This document shows positions 1-7,803 of a stretch of DNA of 12,085 nucleotides, piece after piece (the first letter of the stretch is position 1; each line of letters opens with the position of its first letter). Both the position numbers and the translations under genes were made by a program. This DNA is from Betaproteobacteria bacterium UBA2293. Lineage in GTDB: Bacteria; Pseudomonadota; Gammaproteobacteria; Burkholderiales; Rhodocyclaceae. The stretch covers positions 1-12,085 of the forward strand of contig DDWF01000043.1 of assembly GCA_002345845.1 (NCBI GenBank). Direction: 5' to 3'. The notes beneath the pieces were generated by a model. That model worked only from the letters and a program-made list of their open reading frames with translations. It was not told the origin of the DNA and searched no databases.

Positions 1-960
1 GCGGTGACCATTGCCGGCCATCTGGGCGCCGACAAGGCACACGCCGCGCGCGCCGCGCTGCTGGCCAAGGCGGATCTCGTCCCCGACATGGTCGGCGAGT
101 ACCCCGAGTTGTAGGGCATCATGGGCCGCTACTACGCCCAGCACGACGGCCTGAATGCCGACGTCGCCGATGCCATCGAAGACCACTACAAACCGCGTTT
201 CGCCGGCGACAGCCTGCCGCGCGGTCGCGTCGGCACTGTCGTCGCCCTGGCCGACAAGCTGGAAACCCTGGTCGGCATGTTCGGCATCGGCCAGATCCCG
301 ACCGGCGACCGCGACCCGTTTGCCCTGCGTCGCCATGCGCTCGGCGTCATCCGCATGCTCGCCGAGGGCGACCTCCATCTGGCAGTCGACAGCCTGTTGG
401 CCGGCGTCTTCGCCCAATTTACCGGCATCGAAGGCTTTGCGCCGAACCCGGCGGCATTGGCCGATTTCATCTACGACCGTCTGGCCGGCAGTCTGCGCGA
501 GCAGGGCTACACGGCGCAGGAAGTAGACGCCGTGGTTAGTCAGCGGCCACAGCGTCTGGGCGACATCCCCAAGCGTCTGGCCGCCGTGCGCGCCTTCTCG
601 GCGCTGCCGGAAGCTGCCGCGCTGGCCGCCGCCAACAAGCGCGTCGGCAACATCCTGAAGAAGGTCGACGGCACGGTCGAGGCCACGGTCGACCACGCGC
701 TGCTCAAGGAAGCCGCCGAAATCGCCCTGCACGATGCCCTGGTTGATGTGGTGCCGCGCGCCGATGCCGCCTTCATCACCGGCGACTACACGGAATCGCT
801 GACGGCCCTTGCCGCCTTGCGCGCCCCGGTCGATGCCTTTTTCGACGGTGTCATGGTCAATGCCGACGATCCGGCCCTGCGCGCCAACCGTCTCGGCCTG
901 CTCGCCAAGTTGCATGCGGCGATGAACCAGGTCGCCGATCTCTCCAAGCTCTCCGCCTGA
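1..960 (+). CDS. glyS: Glycyl-tRNA synthetase beta subunit, C-terminal part (5' end outside window), interrupted by an in-frame TAG
   Basis: The beta subunit of the alpha2beta2 bacterial GlyRS charges tRNA-Gly in the cytoplasm together with GlyQ. Frame 1 is open from base 1 and reads on to TGA at 958-960, apart from one TAG at 112-114. Before the stop the protein reads ...DMVGEYPEL, and after it [12 protein letters not shown]. This matches the conserved family segment usually written MVxEFxxxQGxMGxxYAxHDG, so the stop replaces the conserved Gln and is one base (C to T) from CAG. The remaining 280-odd residues look intact and end in the helical C-terminal anticodon-binding region (ending [11 protein letters not shown]). 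An ATG at 121 would restart a 279-residue product, but no ribosome binding site is evident and that product would lack the N-terminal half. The interruption could be a sequencing or assembly error, a real nonsense mutation with suppression, or a decayed copy. The identity is secure; the functional state is not. Confidence 0.88.
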
Positions 961-976
961 TCCGGGATAAGCCGCC

Positions 977-1528
977 ATGCCTGCCAAACTCGTCATTCTC
1001 GACCGCGACGGTGTGATCAACTTCGATTCTGCCCAGTTCATCAAGAACCCGGCCGAATGGAAGCCGCTCCCCGGCAGCCTGGAAGCCATCGCCCGCCTCA
1101 ACCAGAACGGCTACCGGGTGGTCGTTGCCACCAACCAGTCGGGCGTCGGCCGCGGCCTGTTCGACATGGACATGCTCAATCAGATCCACGAGAAGATGCA
1201 CAAGGCGCTATTCACCATCGGCGGCCGCGTCGAGGCCATCTTCTACTGCCCGCATGCCGCCGACTCCGACTGCGCTTGCCGCAAACCGAAACCCGGCATG
1301 TTCAAGCGCATTTCGCAGACGCTGAACATCCCGCTCGACGGGGTGCCGGCCATCGGTGACTCCCTGCGCGACCTGCAGGCCGGCGCCGCCGCCGGTTGCC
1401 AGCCGCTGCTGGTCCTCACCGGCAAGGGCGTCAAGACACAAGCCGAGGGCAATCTGCCTGACGGCACGGTGATCTTTCACGACCTCGCCGAAGCCGTTGA
1501 TTTCATCCTCGCGAAAGGCAAGGCATGA
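977..1528 (+). CDS. gmhB: D-glycero-beta-D-manno-heptose 1,7-bisphosphate 7-phosphatase
   Basis: This cytoplasmic HAD-superfamily phosphatase removes the 7-phosphate in the ADP-heptose pathway, which supplies the LPS inner core. The 183-residue product has the usual family length. HAD motif I is DRDGVIN with nucleophile Asp9 and acid/base Asp11. Motif II is ATNQSGVGRG (about residues 51-60). The GmhB zinc-binding loop is present as Cys91, His93, Cys99 and Cys101. Motif III/IV includes Lys (RKPKPGM, about 102-108) and GDSLRD (about 127-132). A GGGA at 964-967 lies 9 nt before the ATG. The gene follows glyS by 16 nt, and its TGA overlaps the plsC start by 4 nt, which suggests translational coupling. 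A histidinol-phosphatase-like relative is the only alternative, and the zinc loop argues for GmhB. Confidence 0.93.
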   Translation: MPAKLVILDRDGVINFDSAQFIKNPAEWKPLPGSLEAIARLNQNGYRVVVATNQSGVGRGLFDMDMLNQIHEKMHKALFTIGGRVEAIFYCPHAADSDCACRKPKPGMFKRISQTLNIPLDGVPAIGDSLRDLQAGAAAGCQPLLVLTGKGVKTQAEGNLPDGTVIFHDLAEAVDFILAKGKA

Positions 1529-2277
1529 GCGCCCTCCGTTCGACGCTGTTCATGGCCTATGCCGTCGTCTGGTCAATCTTCACCGCACCGCTGGTCGTCA
1601 TTGCCGCGCTGCTGCTGCGCGGCCTCTGGGGCTACCGTTTCGGCAAGCTCTGGCGCCTCGGTGTGCAGTTCGGCGTCGAGAACATCCTCGGCATCCGGCC
1701 CAAGGTGATCGGCCTGGAGAACATGCCGACTGAACCCTGCGTCATCCTGGCCAAGCACCAGTCGGCCTGGGAAACGATGACCATCCAGGACTACGTACCC
1801 AAGGGCGCCTATTGCGTTTTCGTGCTGAAGAAGGAATTGCTCAGCATTCCGCTGCTCGGCTGGGGTCTGGCGGCCATGAAGATGATCTCGATCGACCGCG
1901 CCGCCGGCAAGGACGCTCTCGATCAGGTCGTCACCCAGGGCCGCGAGCGGCTGCAGCAGGGCTTCTACGTCATCCTCTTCCCCGAAGGCACACGCGTGCC
2001 GCCGGGCGAGAAGCGCCGCTACAAGCCCGGCGGTGCCTACCTGGCGACGCACGTCGGCTGCAAGGTCGTGCCGATTGCCCATGACGCCGGCGAACTATGG
2101 CCGCGCCAGGCCTTCCTGAAGCAGGCCGGCACGGTGACCATCAGCATCGGCCCGGCCTTCGACGCCACCGGCATGAGCGAACAGGAAGTCAATCGCCGCG
2201 CCGAAGAATGGATCGAGGCGGAAATGCACCGCATCTCGCCGCACCGCTATTCGGATGTCCAGCACAACGCCTCCTGA
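1525..2277 (+). CDS. plsC: 1-acyl-sn-glycerol-3-phosphate acyltransferase
   Basis: This is a membrane-associated acyltransferase that makes phosphatidic acid from lysophosphatidic acid in phospholipid synthesis. A hydrophobic N-terminal segment (about residues 9-32) would anchor the 250-residue protein. The catalytic block I reads KHQSAWET, with His78 and an acidic residue five positions later (Glu83). Thus it is an HX4E form rather than the commoner HX4D. The glycerol-phosphate-binding block III is FPEGTR at 152-157, and a P-I-A-H segment follows further on. The start ATG lies inside the gmhB stop (ATGA). The 3' end overlaps the next gene by 23 nt. LPS-core and phospholipid genes together point to an envelope-biogenesis operon. 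Other lysophospholipid acyltransferases of the same superfamily cannot be excluded on motifs alone. Confidence 0.9.
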   Translation: MSALRSTLFMAYAVVWSIFTAPLVVIAALLLRGLWGYRFGKLWRLGVQFGVENILGIRPKVIGLENMPTEPCVILAKHQSAWETMTIQDYVPKGAYCVFVLKKELLSIPLLGWGLAAMKMISIDRAAGKDALDQVVTQGRERLQQGFYVILFPEGTRVPPGEKRRYKPGGAYLATHVGCKVVPIAHDAGELWPRQAFLKQAGTVTISIGPAFDATGMSEQEVNRRAEEWIEAEMHRISPHRYSDVQHNAS

Positions 2278-2977
2278 GGCCAAGCACAGCATTGACCTCG
2301 CCGGTCAGCGCGTCGCCTACTGCCTGCGCCGCAGCCAGCGGCGCACCATCGGTCTCGCCATCGATCATCGCGGCCTGCGCATCGGCGCCCCGCTGCGCGC
2401 CCGCCAGGCCGACATCGAAGCGCTGATCCGCCAGCATGGCCAGTGGGTACTCGACAAGCTGGCCGCCTGGCAGACGCGCGTGCCCCCGGAGAAACTGACG
2501 ATCGGCGACGGCCTGCAACTGACCGTTCTCGATCAGCCGCTGACGGTCACCGTGACACCCATCGGCCGCCCGCGCTGGCAATGGCTCGGCGACAAGCTGC
2601 ATCTCTGGCCGTCGCCGACGACGGATGCCGCCGCCCTGCTGGAAAAAGCGCTGCGCGACAAGGCCCGCGCCGTATTCACCGAACGCCTCGCCCACTACGC
2701 CCCGGCCCTCGGCGTCGCCCCGCCACCGCTGCGCCTGTCGGCCGCCCGCACGCGCTGGGGCAGTTGCAGCCGCCACGGCATCTCGCTCAACTGGCGGCTG
2801 GTCTTCATGCCGCTGCCCGTCGTTGATTACGTCGTCTGCCACGAACTCGCCCACCTGCGCGAGATGAACCACAGCCCACGCTTCTGGGCGGTGGTTGAAC
2901 AACTCTGCCCGGACTGGCGCCCCCGGCGCCTCGAACTGCGCCAGCTGGCCCGGCAGTTGCCGCTCATCGGCCGCTAA
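2255..2977 (+). CDS. YgjP-like zinc metallopeptidase-domain protein (M48-type/DUF45)
   Basis: The 240-residue protein matches the YgjP/SprT-like family (Pfam YgjP-like metallopeptidase domain, formerly DUF45). The C-terminal half holds the family signatures: TRWGSCS at about 166-172, then CHELAHLREMNHSPRFW. In the latter, His196, Glu197 and His200 form the HExxH zinc site and His206 is a probable third ligand. There is no signal peptide or membrane segment, so it is probably cytoplasmic. The substrate is unknown: genomes usually label it a metal-dependent hydrolase, and E. coli YgjP has been linked to nucleotide hydrolysis. The ATG at 2255 lies 23 nt inside the end of plsC and gives the expected N-terminus, so translation is probably coupled. 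It is the last gene of the housekeeping run, and a small hairpin follows 57 nt after the stop. Confidence 0.87.
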   Translation: MSSTTPPEAKHSIDLAGQRVAYCLRRSQRRTIGLAIDHRGLRIGAPLRARQADIEALIRQHGQWVLDKLAAWQTRVPPEKLTIGDGLQLTVLDQPLTVTVTPIGRPRWQWLGDKLHLWPSPTTDAAALLEKALRDKARAVFTERLAHYAPALGVAPPPLRLSAARTRWGSCSRHGISLNWRLVFMPLPVVDYVVCHELAHLREMNHSPRFWAVVEQLCPDWRPRRLELRQLARQLPLIGR

Positions 2978-3033
2978 GCTCCCGGCTTTTCCAGGGCATC
3001 CAGGCCGCCGGCGCTGACGGAGCCGCCCTCGCG

Positions 3034-3053
3034 TTGGCCCAAAGGCCAATTTC
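3034..3053 (+). terminator. Possible weak terminator hairpin after the glyS-gmhB-plsC-ygjP run
   Basis: An exact 6-bp inverted repeat, TTGGCC-CAAA-GGCCAA, occupies 3034-3049 and is followed by the short T stretch TTT at 3050-3052. It sits in the 208-bp gap between the YgjP-like gene and the sulfatase gene, where an operon would be expected to end. The stem is short and the U-tract minimal, so this is suggestive only. Confidence 0.35.
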
Positions 3054-3117
3054 GGCCGCCTCGGGCAACTGCTACTTTGTCTTCAGGAAACGGATGCGCG
3101 CTCGCGGCAAGCGATTT

Positions 3118-3132
3118 GGCGCGGTACGCGCC
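3118..3132. repeat. GC-rich inverted repeat upstream of the sulfatase gene
   Basis: GGCGCG-GTA-CGCGCC is a perfect 6-bp inverted repeat with a 3-nt loop. It lies about 54 nt upstream of the sulfatase ATG and might be an operator or a leader-RNA hairpin. No convincing -35/-10 pair could be assigned around it. In DNA this GC-rich such a short palindrome can arise by chance. Confidence 0.25.
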
Positions 3133-3185
3133 GCAGCGACGGATTTGAGAACTGAAGCAATTTCGCCGAGAGTAACGGGGACTAT

Positions 3186-4916
3186 ATGAAGACCGTAAAC
3201 AATGACCAGGGCCAGTTCCTGGCCCGCAACAAGCGGAAACTGAGCCTGCTGATCGGCGCCATGAGCGTCGCCGCCGGACTGGCGATGCCTTCCGTCGCAC
3301 TGGCGGCGGATGCGCCGAAGCGGCCGAACATCCTCCTCATCGTTGCCGATGACATGGGCTACTCGGATATCGGCGCCTTTGGCGGCGAGATCAAGACGCC
3401 GAATATTGATGCGCTGGCGGCGCGCGGTTCCACATTCACGAATTATTACGTTGCGCCAACCAGTTCGCCGACCCGCTCAATGCTGCTGACGGGAACGGAC
3501 AATCACGTGGCCGGCCTTGGCACCATGGAGGAATTCCTTGGTGCCGCCCACAAGGGCAAACCCGGATACGAGGGGCACCTGAATGAGCGGGTTGTAACCA
3601 TCGCCAGCGTGCTTAGCGATGCCGGATATCACACCTACATGGCTGGCAAGTGGCACCTCGGCGAAAAATCGCCGAACCGGCCGGCGGACCGCGGATTCGA
3701 GCGCGACTTCACGCTGATGCAGGGCGGTGGCAGCAATTGGTCAGACATGGGTTATCCGAGCCCGGCGCATCCGCACCTGACGTATATGCGTAATGGCCAG
3801 GTGATCGACAAACTGCCGGATGATCATTTTTCATCGGCTGCCTTCAGCGACTTCATCATCCAGTCAGTGGACGAGCAGAAAGCCGATGGCAAGCCGTTTT
3901 TCGGTTATCTGTCCTTCCAGGCCGTGCACAGCCCGTTTGCCGTTCCGGACGACTGGCTGGACCGGTACAAGGGCCAATACGACAAGGGCTACGACGTGCT
4001 GCGCGCCGAACGGCTCGCGCGCATGAAAAAGAGGGGCCTCGTCGGCAAGGATGTCACAGGATTTCCGCGGCTGCCGATGATCCCTGCCTGGGACAAGCTG
4101 ACGCCGAAACAACGCCAGGACTCGGCGCGGAAAATGGAAGTGTATGCCGCGATGCTCGCCAACATGGACCATCACATCGGCCGCGTGCTCGACCACCTGC
4201 GCGCCAATGGCCAGCTGGACAACACACTCGTGATCTTCATGTCCGACAACGGCGCCGAGCCGCTGGAACTACTCGAATTGGCGGCAAAGGTCGATCCCGG
4301 GATGAAGGCCTGGCTGGAAAAGAACTGGGACACCAGGCCGGAAAGCTGCGGACGCAAAATGGCGGTCTGCGATTACGGCGCGGCTTGGGCGCAAGTTGGC
4401 TCGGTGCCATTTCGCGCGTTCAAGGGTCAGGTGGCCGAGGGTGGCATCCGCGTGCCGCTGATTGTCGCGGGCCCCGGCGTCAAGCAAAAGGGTGATGTCA
4501 GCGATGCCGTGCTGCACGTAACCGACGTCATGCCGACCCTGCTGAAAGTGGCCGGCGCCACCCATCCATCGCAGCAGGCAGGCAGCAAGCTGGCGCCGAT
4601 CACCGGCAAGTCATGGGTGCCGTTGCTGGGTGGTGATGTCAAGGCGGTACGTACCGAGCAGGACTGGATCGGCTGGGAATTGTTCGGCAATCGTGCTGTG
4701 CGCCAGGGGGACTGGAAGCTGCTGTACGTGTTGAAGGGAGCGGGCGGCCCGGGTGAATGGCAGCTGTTCAATCTGCGCAATGATCCGGCAGAACTGCGCG
4801 ACCAGTCGAAAGAGCAGCCGGAGCGCGTCAAGGCCATGCTCGCGCTGTGGGATGAGTACGTGAAAACCAACGGCGTGATTCTCAGCAACGATGGCCCGTT
4901 TGCCGGCGGTAAATAG
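3186..4916 (+). CDS. Exported Ser-type arylsulfatase (AtsA-like, formylglycine sulfatase)
   Basis: This predicted periplasmic sulfatase hydrolyses sulfate esters using an active-site formylglycine. A Sec-type signal peptide is visible: a basic stretch RNKRK at about 14-18, a hydrophobic core at about 19-38, and likely cleavage after AxA (ALA-AD, about residue 40). The mature domain begins [15 protein letters not shown], with metal-binding Asp55 and Asp56. The sulfatase signature is S93-S-P-T-R followed by SMLLTG, so the formylglycine precursor is serine, not cysteine. Other family residues are GKWHLG (Lys155, His157), His248 in AVHSP, and metal-binding Asp354-Asn355 in MSDNG. The 576-residue length is normal for arylsulfatases, and [11 protein letters not shown] is typical of them. 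GGGG at 3177-3180 lies 5 nt before the ATG. Ser-type enzymes require a radical SAM maturase, and one is encoded two genes downstream. The natural substrate (aryl, alkyl or sugar sulfate) cannot be read from the sequence. Confidence 0.92.
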   Translation: MKTVNNDQGQFLARNKRKLSLLIGAMSVAAGLAMPSVALAADAPKRPNILLIVADDMGYSDIGAFGGEIKTPNIDALAARGSTFTNYYVAPTSSPTRSMLLTGTDNHVAGLGTMEEFLGAAHKGKPGYEGHLNERVVTIASVLSDAGYHTYMAGKWHLGEKSPNRPADRGFERDFTLMQGGGSNWSDMGYPSPAHPHLTYMRNGQVIDKLPDDHFSSAAFSDFIIQSVDEQKADGKPFFGYLSFQAVHSPFAVPDDWLDRYKGQYDKGYDVLRAERLARMKKRGLVGKDVTGFPRLPMIPAWDKLTPKQRQDSARKMEVYAAMLANMDHHIGRVLDHLRANGQLDNTLVIFMSDNGAEPLELLELAAKVDPGMKAWLEKNWDTRPESCGRKMAVCDYGAAWAQVGSVPFRAFKGQVAEGGIRVPLIVAGPGVKQKGDVSDAVLHVTDVMPTLLKVAGATHPSQQAGSKLAPITGKSWVPLLGGDVKAVRTEQDWIGWELFGNRAVRQGDWKLLYVLKGAGGPGEWQLFNLRNDPAELRDQSKEQPERVKAMLALWDEYVKTNGVILSNDGPFAGGK

Positions 4917-4936
4917 CTGAGTCCGGAACCCGCGGC

Positions 4937-4975
4937 GTGGATGGCGACTGGGTGGTGATACCTGTCGCCATCCAC
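4937..4975 (+). promoter_or_regulatory. Perfect 12-bp inverted repeat between sulfatase and porin genes
   Basis: GTGGATGGCGAC (4937-4948) and GTCGCCATCCAC (4964-4975) are exact reverse complements around a 15-nt loop. The loop can itself pair three more bases (GGT with ACC). It starts 20 nt after the sulfatase stop. No T-run follows (TTCTG), so a classical intrinsic terminator is unlikely. A 3' mRNA-stabilising or processing hairpin, partial attenuation, or a protein-binding site all fit. The structure is directly visible; its role is inferred. Confidence 0.6.
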
Positions 4976-5049
4976 TTCTGACCGCCAGGCAAACAGGCGC
5001 CTCATTCGTACCGCCCCCCATTTAACAAATTCATGGATCGATTGAAATC

Positions 5050-6438
5050 ATGAAAAACGTACTCAAACTCACCGCCCTGCTGTCCGCGCTCGGCGCTGCC
5101 CTGCCGCTGCAGGCCTCGCCCACCGCCGCCCCTGAAACCTTTGGCGGCGACCTGATGTCACGCCCCCGGCTCACCGGCGACTGGGGCGGGGTGCGGGATG
5201 ACATGGCGAAGAAGGGCGTGACGCTCGACCTCGACCTCTACTGGATGCCGCAGACGATCCTGAGCGGGGGCAAGGACGAAACCACCGCCTCCTGGGGCAA
5301 CGCGATCACCGCGTTCAAAGTGGATACGGGTAAAGCGGGCCTGTGGCCGGGTGGCTTCTTCAAGGTCCAGACCGTCACCAGCTTCGGGGACAACATCATG
5401 CGGGATACCGGTGCCATGGTGCCGGCCAACATTTCCTGGATGTTACCCACGGCCACCGATACGGATACCGGCCTGCAGGAATTTACCTACACGCAATTTC
5501 TCAGCCAGCATTTCGGGGTGTTCCTGGGCAAGATCAACGCCATCGCACCGACCAACGTGCTGCACGGCGACTACACCACCGGCTTCTTGAACACCTCTAT
5601 CAACATGCCGCTGGCACTCGCCATGGTGCCGCTTTCGGCCTACGGCGTGGGCGCCATTTACCTGCCTTCGCACGATGTCACCGTGGCCGGCATGGTGCTG
5701 GACCCGAATGGCACCATCAAGAAGAATGACATCGGCGACGTCTTCGACGATGGCGTGATGGCGCTCGTCAGCGGCGACCTGAAGATCAAGCCGGGCGGCC
5801 TGCCCGGCCATCAGAACCTGACGCTGGCCTGGAGCAACAAGGAACGGACATCGCTGATCCAGGATCCGGCGAACATTGCGAACCTGCTCCTGACCGCGCG
5901 TTTTCCCCGGCTCGGAGACCTCAACCGATTTATCAGAGACCACACCGACCTTACCCCTGTTTTGGGCGCCCCCCAGCCATTGAACAAGGAGAGCGAGACC
6001 TGGTCCGCCGTCTACAGCTTCGAACAGTTTGTCTGGCAGCCCGCTGGCGACCCCACGCGCGGCGTCGGGGTGTTCTTCAGCGCCGGCGTGAGCGACGGCA
6101 AGGCGAATCCGATCAAGTACAGCTACTCGCTGGGACTGGTCGGCAAGGGCGTGGTGCCGGGCCGGCCGCGCGACGCTCTCGGGATCGCCTGGGCACGCAC
6201 GGAATTCAGCGACGACTTCCTGCGCCCGCTGCGCGCTTTGCCGGTCAATATCGGTCTGGATCGCGAGGACGCCGTCGAGCTGTATTACAACGCCGCGGTC
6301 ACGCCCTGGCTGAGCGTCAGCCCCAGCCTGCAAGTCATCTCGCCGGCGCTGAACAAGACCTTCGACGCTGCCAGCCACACCTTCAAGGATATGGACACCA
6401 CCTACATCCTCGGGGTTCGCATGGGCGTCCGCTTCTGA
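5050..6438 (+). CDS. OprB-like carbohydrate-selective porin (outer membrane)
   Basis: This predicted outer-membrane beta-barrel resembles the OprB family of carbohydrate-selective porins. The 462-residue product begins with a signal peptide (MKNVLKLTALLSALGAALPL, likely cleaved after QA at about 22). The mature start carries RLTGDWGGVRDDMAKKGV, a pattern characteristic of OprB-type proteins. The body has many alternating hydrophobic/polar strands and glycine- and aromatic-rich turns. It ends in GVRMGVRF, with the terminal Phe typical of BAM-assembled barrels. It lies 133 nt after the sulfatase and 36 nt before the maturase. This suggests it admits the sulfated substrate or exchanges the desulfated product. 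No strong ribosome binding site precedes the ATG; GGA at 5035-5037 is rather distant. The sugar specificity suggested by the family is not demonstrated here. Confidence 0.83.
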   Translation: MKNVLKLTALLSALGAALPLQASPTAAPETFGGDLMSRPRLTGDWGGVRDDMAKKGVTLDLDLYWMPQTILSGGKDETTASWGNAITAFKVDTGKAGLWPGGFFKVQTVTSFGDNIMRDTGAMVPANISWMLPTATDTDTGLQEFTYTQFLSQHFGVFLGKINAIAPTNVLHGDYTTGFLNTSINMPLALAMVPLSAYGVGAIYLPSHDVTVAGMVLDPNGTIKKNDIGDVFDDGVMALVSGDLKIKPGGLPGHQNLTLAWSNKERTSLIQDPANIANLLLTARFPRLGDLNRFIRDHTDLTPVLGAPQPLNKESETWSAVYSFEQFVWQPAGDPTRGVGVFFSAGVSDGKANPIKYSYSLGLVGKGVVPGRPRDALGIAWARTEFSDDFLRPLRALPVNIGLDREDAVELYYNAAVTPWLSVSPSLQVISPALNKTFDAASHTFKDMDTTYILGVRMGVRF

Positions 6439-6474
6439 GCCTTCTCCTCGGATGAGAACCGGATTCTGATCGGC

Positions 6475-7755
6475 ATGAAACAACCGGGGGCTCTAAAATT
6501 GACAGTCATGAACCAGGCCCCCGAACTGAAACTCCCCAAGCTGAGCGCCGGCGACTTCTATCGTTTCCACACGATGGTCAAGCCGAGCGGCGCCCAGTGC
6601 AATCTCGACTGCGCCTACTGCTTCTACCTGCACAAGGAAGACCTGCTGCACCAGCCGCAGGTGCCGCGCATGAGCGATTCGCTGCTCGAGGCGCACATCC
6701 GCCAGTACATCGAGGCGCAGGGCGGCGAAGAGGTGATCTTCACCTGGCAGGGTGGCGAACCGACGCTGATGGGGCTGGATTTCTTCCGCCGCGTCGTCGA
6801 GCTGCAGAAAAAGCATCAAAAACCCGGCCAGCGCGTCGAGAACGACCTGCAGACCAACGGCATCCTGCTCAACGACGAGTGGTGCGCCTTTCTCGCCGAG
6901 CACAATTTCCTGGTCGGCCTGTCGATTGACGGACCGGCCGAGCTGCACGACCTTTACCGCTACAGCAAGGGCAACAAGCCGACTTTCGAGCGGGTGATGG
7001 CGGCGGTCGACCTGCTGCATGCCCACAAGGTGACCTTCAGCGCCCTGTGCGTGGTCAACCGGACCAACGCCCGGCGGCCGATCGACGTCTATCGCTTCCT
7101 GCGCGACCGCGTCCGGCCGCGCATCATCCAGTTCATTCCCGGGCTGGAGCCGGGCGATTTCCGCTCGGTGGCGCCCGGTCACTGGGACTGGGACACGCTG
7201 CCGACGGTCGGTACGCCGGCCGCAGGGCCGGGCAGCCCGGATTCCGTGGTTGCCGACTGGTCGGTGGCGCCGGAGGACTGGGGCTACTTCCTGACGCGGA
7301 TCTGGGACGAATGGTTCAAGCGCGATTTCGGCCGCGTCTTCGTCGACCAGTTCGAGAACGTCATCTCGCAGATGTTCGGCCACGGTCCGCAGAAATGCGT
7401 CAGCGGCCGCATCTGCGGCAAGGCCATGGCCATCGAGTTCAATGGCGATCTCTATAGCTGCGACCACTTCGTCTATCCGGAATACAAGCTGGGCAACATC
7501 CGCGAGGTGCATGAGGGCGACCTGGCGTTTTCCGAGCAGCAGAAGGCCTTCGCCTTCGCCAAGAGCAATACCCTGCCCCAGTACTGCCGCACCTGTTCCT
7601 ACCTCGACCTGTGCTGGGGCGAATGCCCGAAGAACCGTTTCGTCAAGACGCCGGACGGGGAAAAGGGCTTGAACTACCTGTGTCCGGGCTTGAAAAAGTT
7701 CTATGCCACAGCCACCGCCGCGCGCGGCGAACTGGCCAGACGGCTGGGCCGCTGA
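6475..7755 (+). CDS. Anaerobic sulfatase-maturating enzyme (radical SAM/SPASM, AtsB-type)
   Basis: This cytoplasmic radical SAM enzyme oxidises the active-site Ser or Cys of sulfatases to formylglycine without oxygen. The radical SAM cluster motif is CNLDCAYC (Cys42, Cys46, Cys49). The SPASM region has eight Cys, at 308, 314, 329, 371, 374, 380, 384 and 403, enough for two auxiliary 4Fe-4S clusters. Their spacing closely follows that known for the Clostridium perfringens enzyme. Asp330 right after Cys329 (SCDHFVYPEYKLGNI) matches the proposed catalytic base. WQGGEPTLMG (about 91-100) is the usual glycine-rich SAM-contact segment. The 426-residue length is slightly long because of the N-terminus. 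An alternative ATG at 6508 gives 415 residues, and neither start has a strong ribosome binding site. The partner is most likely the Ser-type sulfatase upstream. Confidence 0.93.
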   Translation: MKQPGALKLTVMNQAPELKLPKLSAGDFYRFHTMVKPSGAQCNLDCAYCFYLHKEDLLHQPQVPRMSDSLLEAHIRQYIEAQGGEEVIFTWQGGEPTLMGLDFFRRVVELQKKHQKPGQRVENDLQTNGILLNDEWCAFLAEHNFLVGLSIDGPAELHDLYRYSKGNKPTFERVMAAVDLLHAHKVTFSALCVVNRTNARRPIDVYRFLRDRVRPRIIQFIPGLEPGDFRSVAPGHWDWDTLPTVGTPAAGPGSPDSVVADWSVAPEDWGYFLTRIWDEWFKRDFGRVFVDQFENVISQMFGHGPQKCVSGRICGKAMAIEFNGDLYSCDHFVYPEYKLGNIREVHEGDLAFSEQQKAFAFAKSNTLPQYCRTCSYLDLCWGECPKNRFVKTPDGEKGLNYLCPGLKKFYATATAARGELARRLGR

Positions 7756-7770
7756 CGATCCCGCTCAAGG

Positions 7771-7803
7771 TTTTCGCCGGCCTTTTCACCGGCCGCCGAA
7801 ACG
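7771..7803 (+). terminator. Imperfect GC-rich hairpin after the maturase gene
   Basis: An imperfect inverted repeat lies 16 nt after the maturase stop. TTTTCGCCGG pairs with CCGGCCGCCGAAA across a short CCTTTTCA loop, with a bulge. A T-rich stretch (CTTTTAAC) follows a few bases further on. It may end the sulfatase-porin-maturase transcript, but the bulge and the lack of a directly adjoining T-run make this weak. Confidence 0.35.

Noticed and set aside
121..960. An independent 279-residue gene starting at ATG 121
   Set aside because: It is the in-frame continuation of glyS after the amber codon, with no evident ribosome binding site of its own; better described as part of glyS.
2189..3049. 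Long open frame on the - strand (286 codons) across plsC and the YgjP-like gene
   Set aside because: It overlaps two well-supported + strand genes and its translation is Arg/Gly/Ala-rich without motifs.
3117..3131. Possible sigma54 promoter (TGGC...GC spacing) upstream of the sulfatase gene
   Set aside because: The GG-N10-GC spacing is met, but the TTGC half is absent and the match is explained by a GC-rich palindrome.
5443..6483. Long open frame on the - strand (346 codons) opposite the porin
   Set aside because: The + strand frame has a signal peptide, OprB motif and C-terminal Phe. The antisense translation has no recognisable domain and reflects GC-rich codon bias.
6499..6504. Perfect -35-like TTGACA just inside the maturase 5' end
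   Set aside because: No TATAAT-like hexamer lies 16-18 nt downstream, and a start there would fall within the coding region.
6493..7512. Long open frame on the - strand (339 codons) opposite the maturase
   Set aside because: The + strand encodes a clear radical SAM/SPASM enzyme with all cluster cysteines; the antisense product is low-complexity Val/Ala/Asp-rich shadow.
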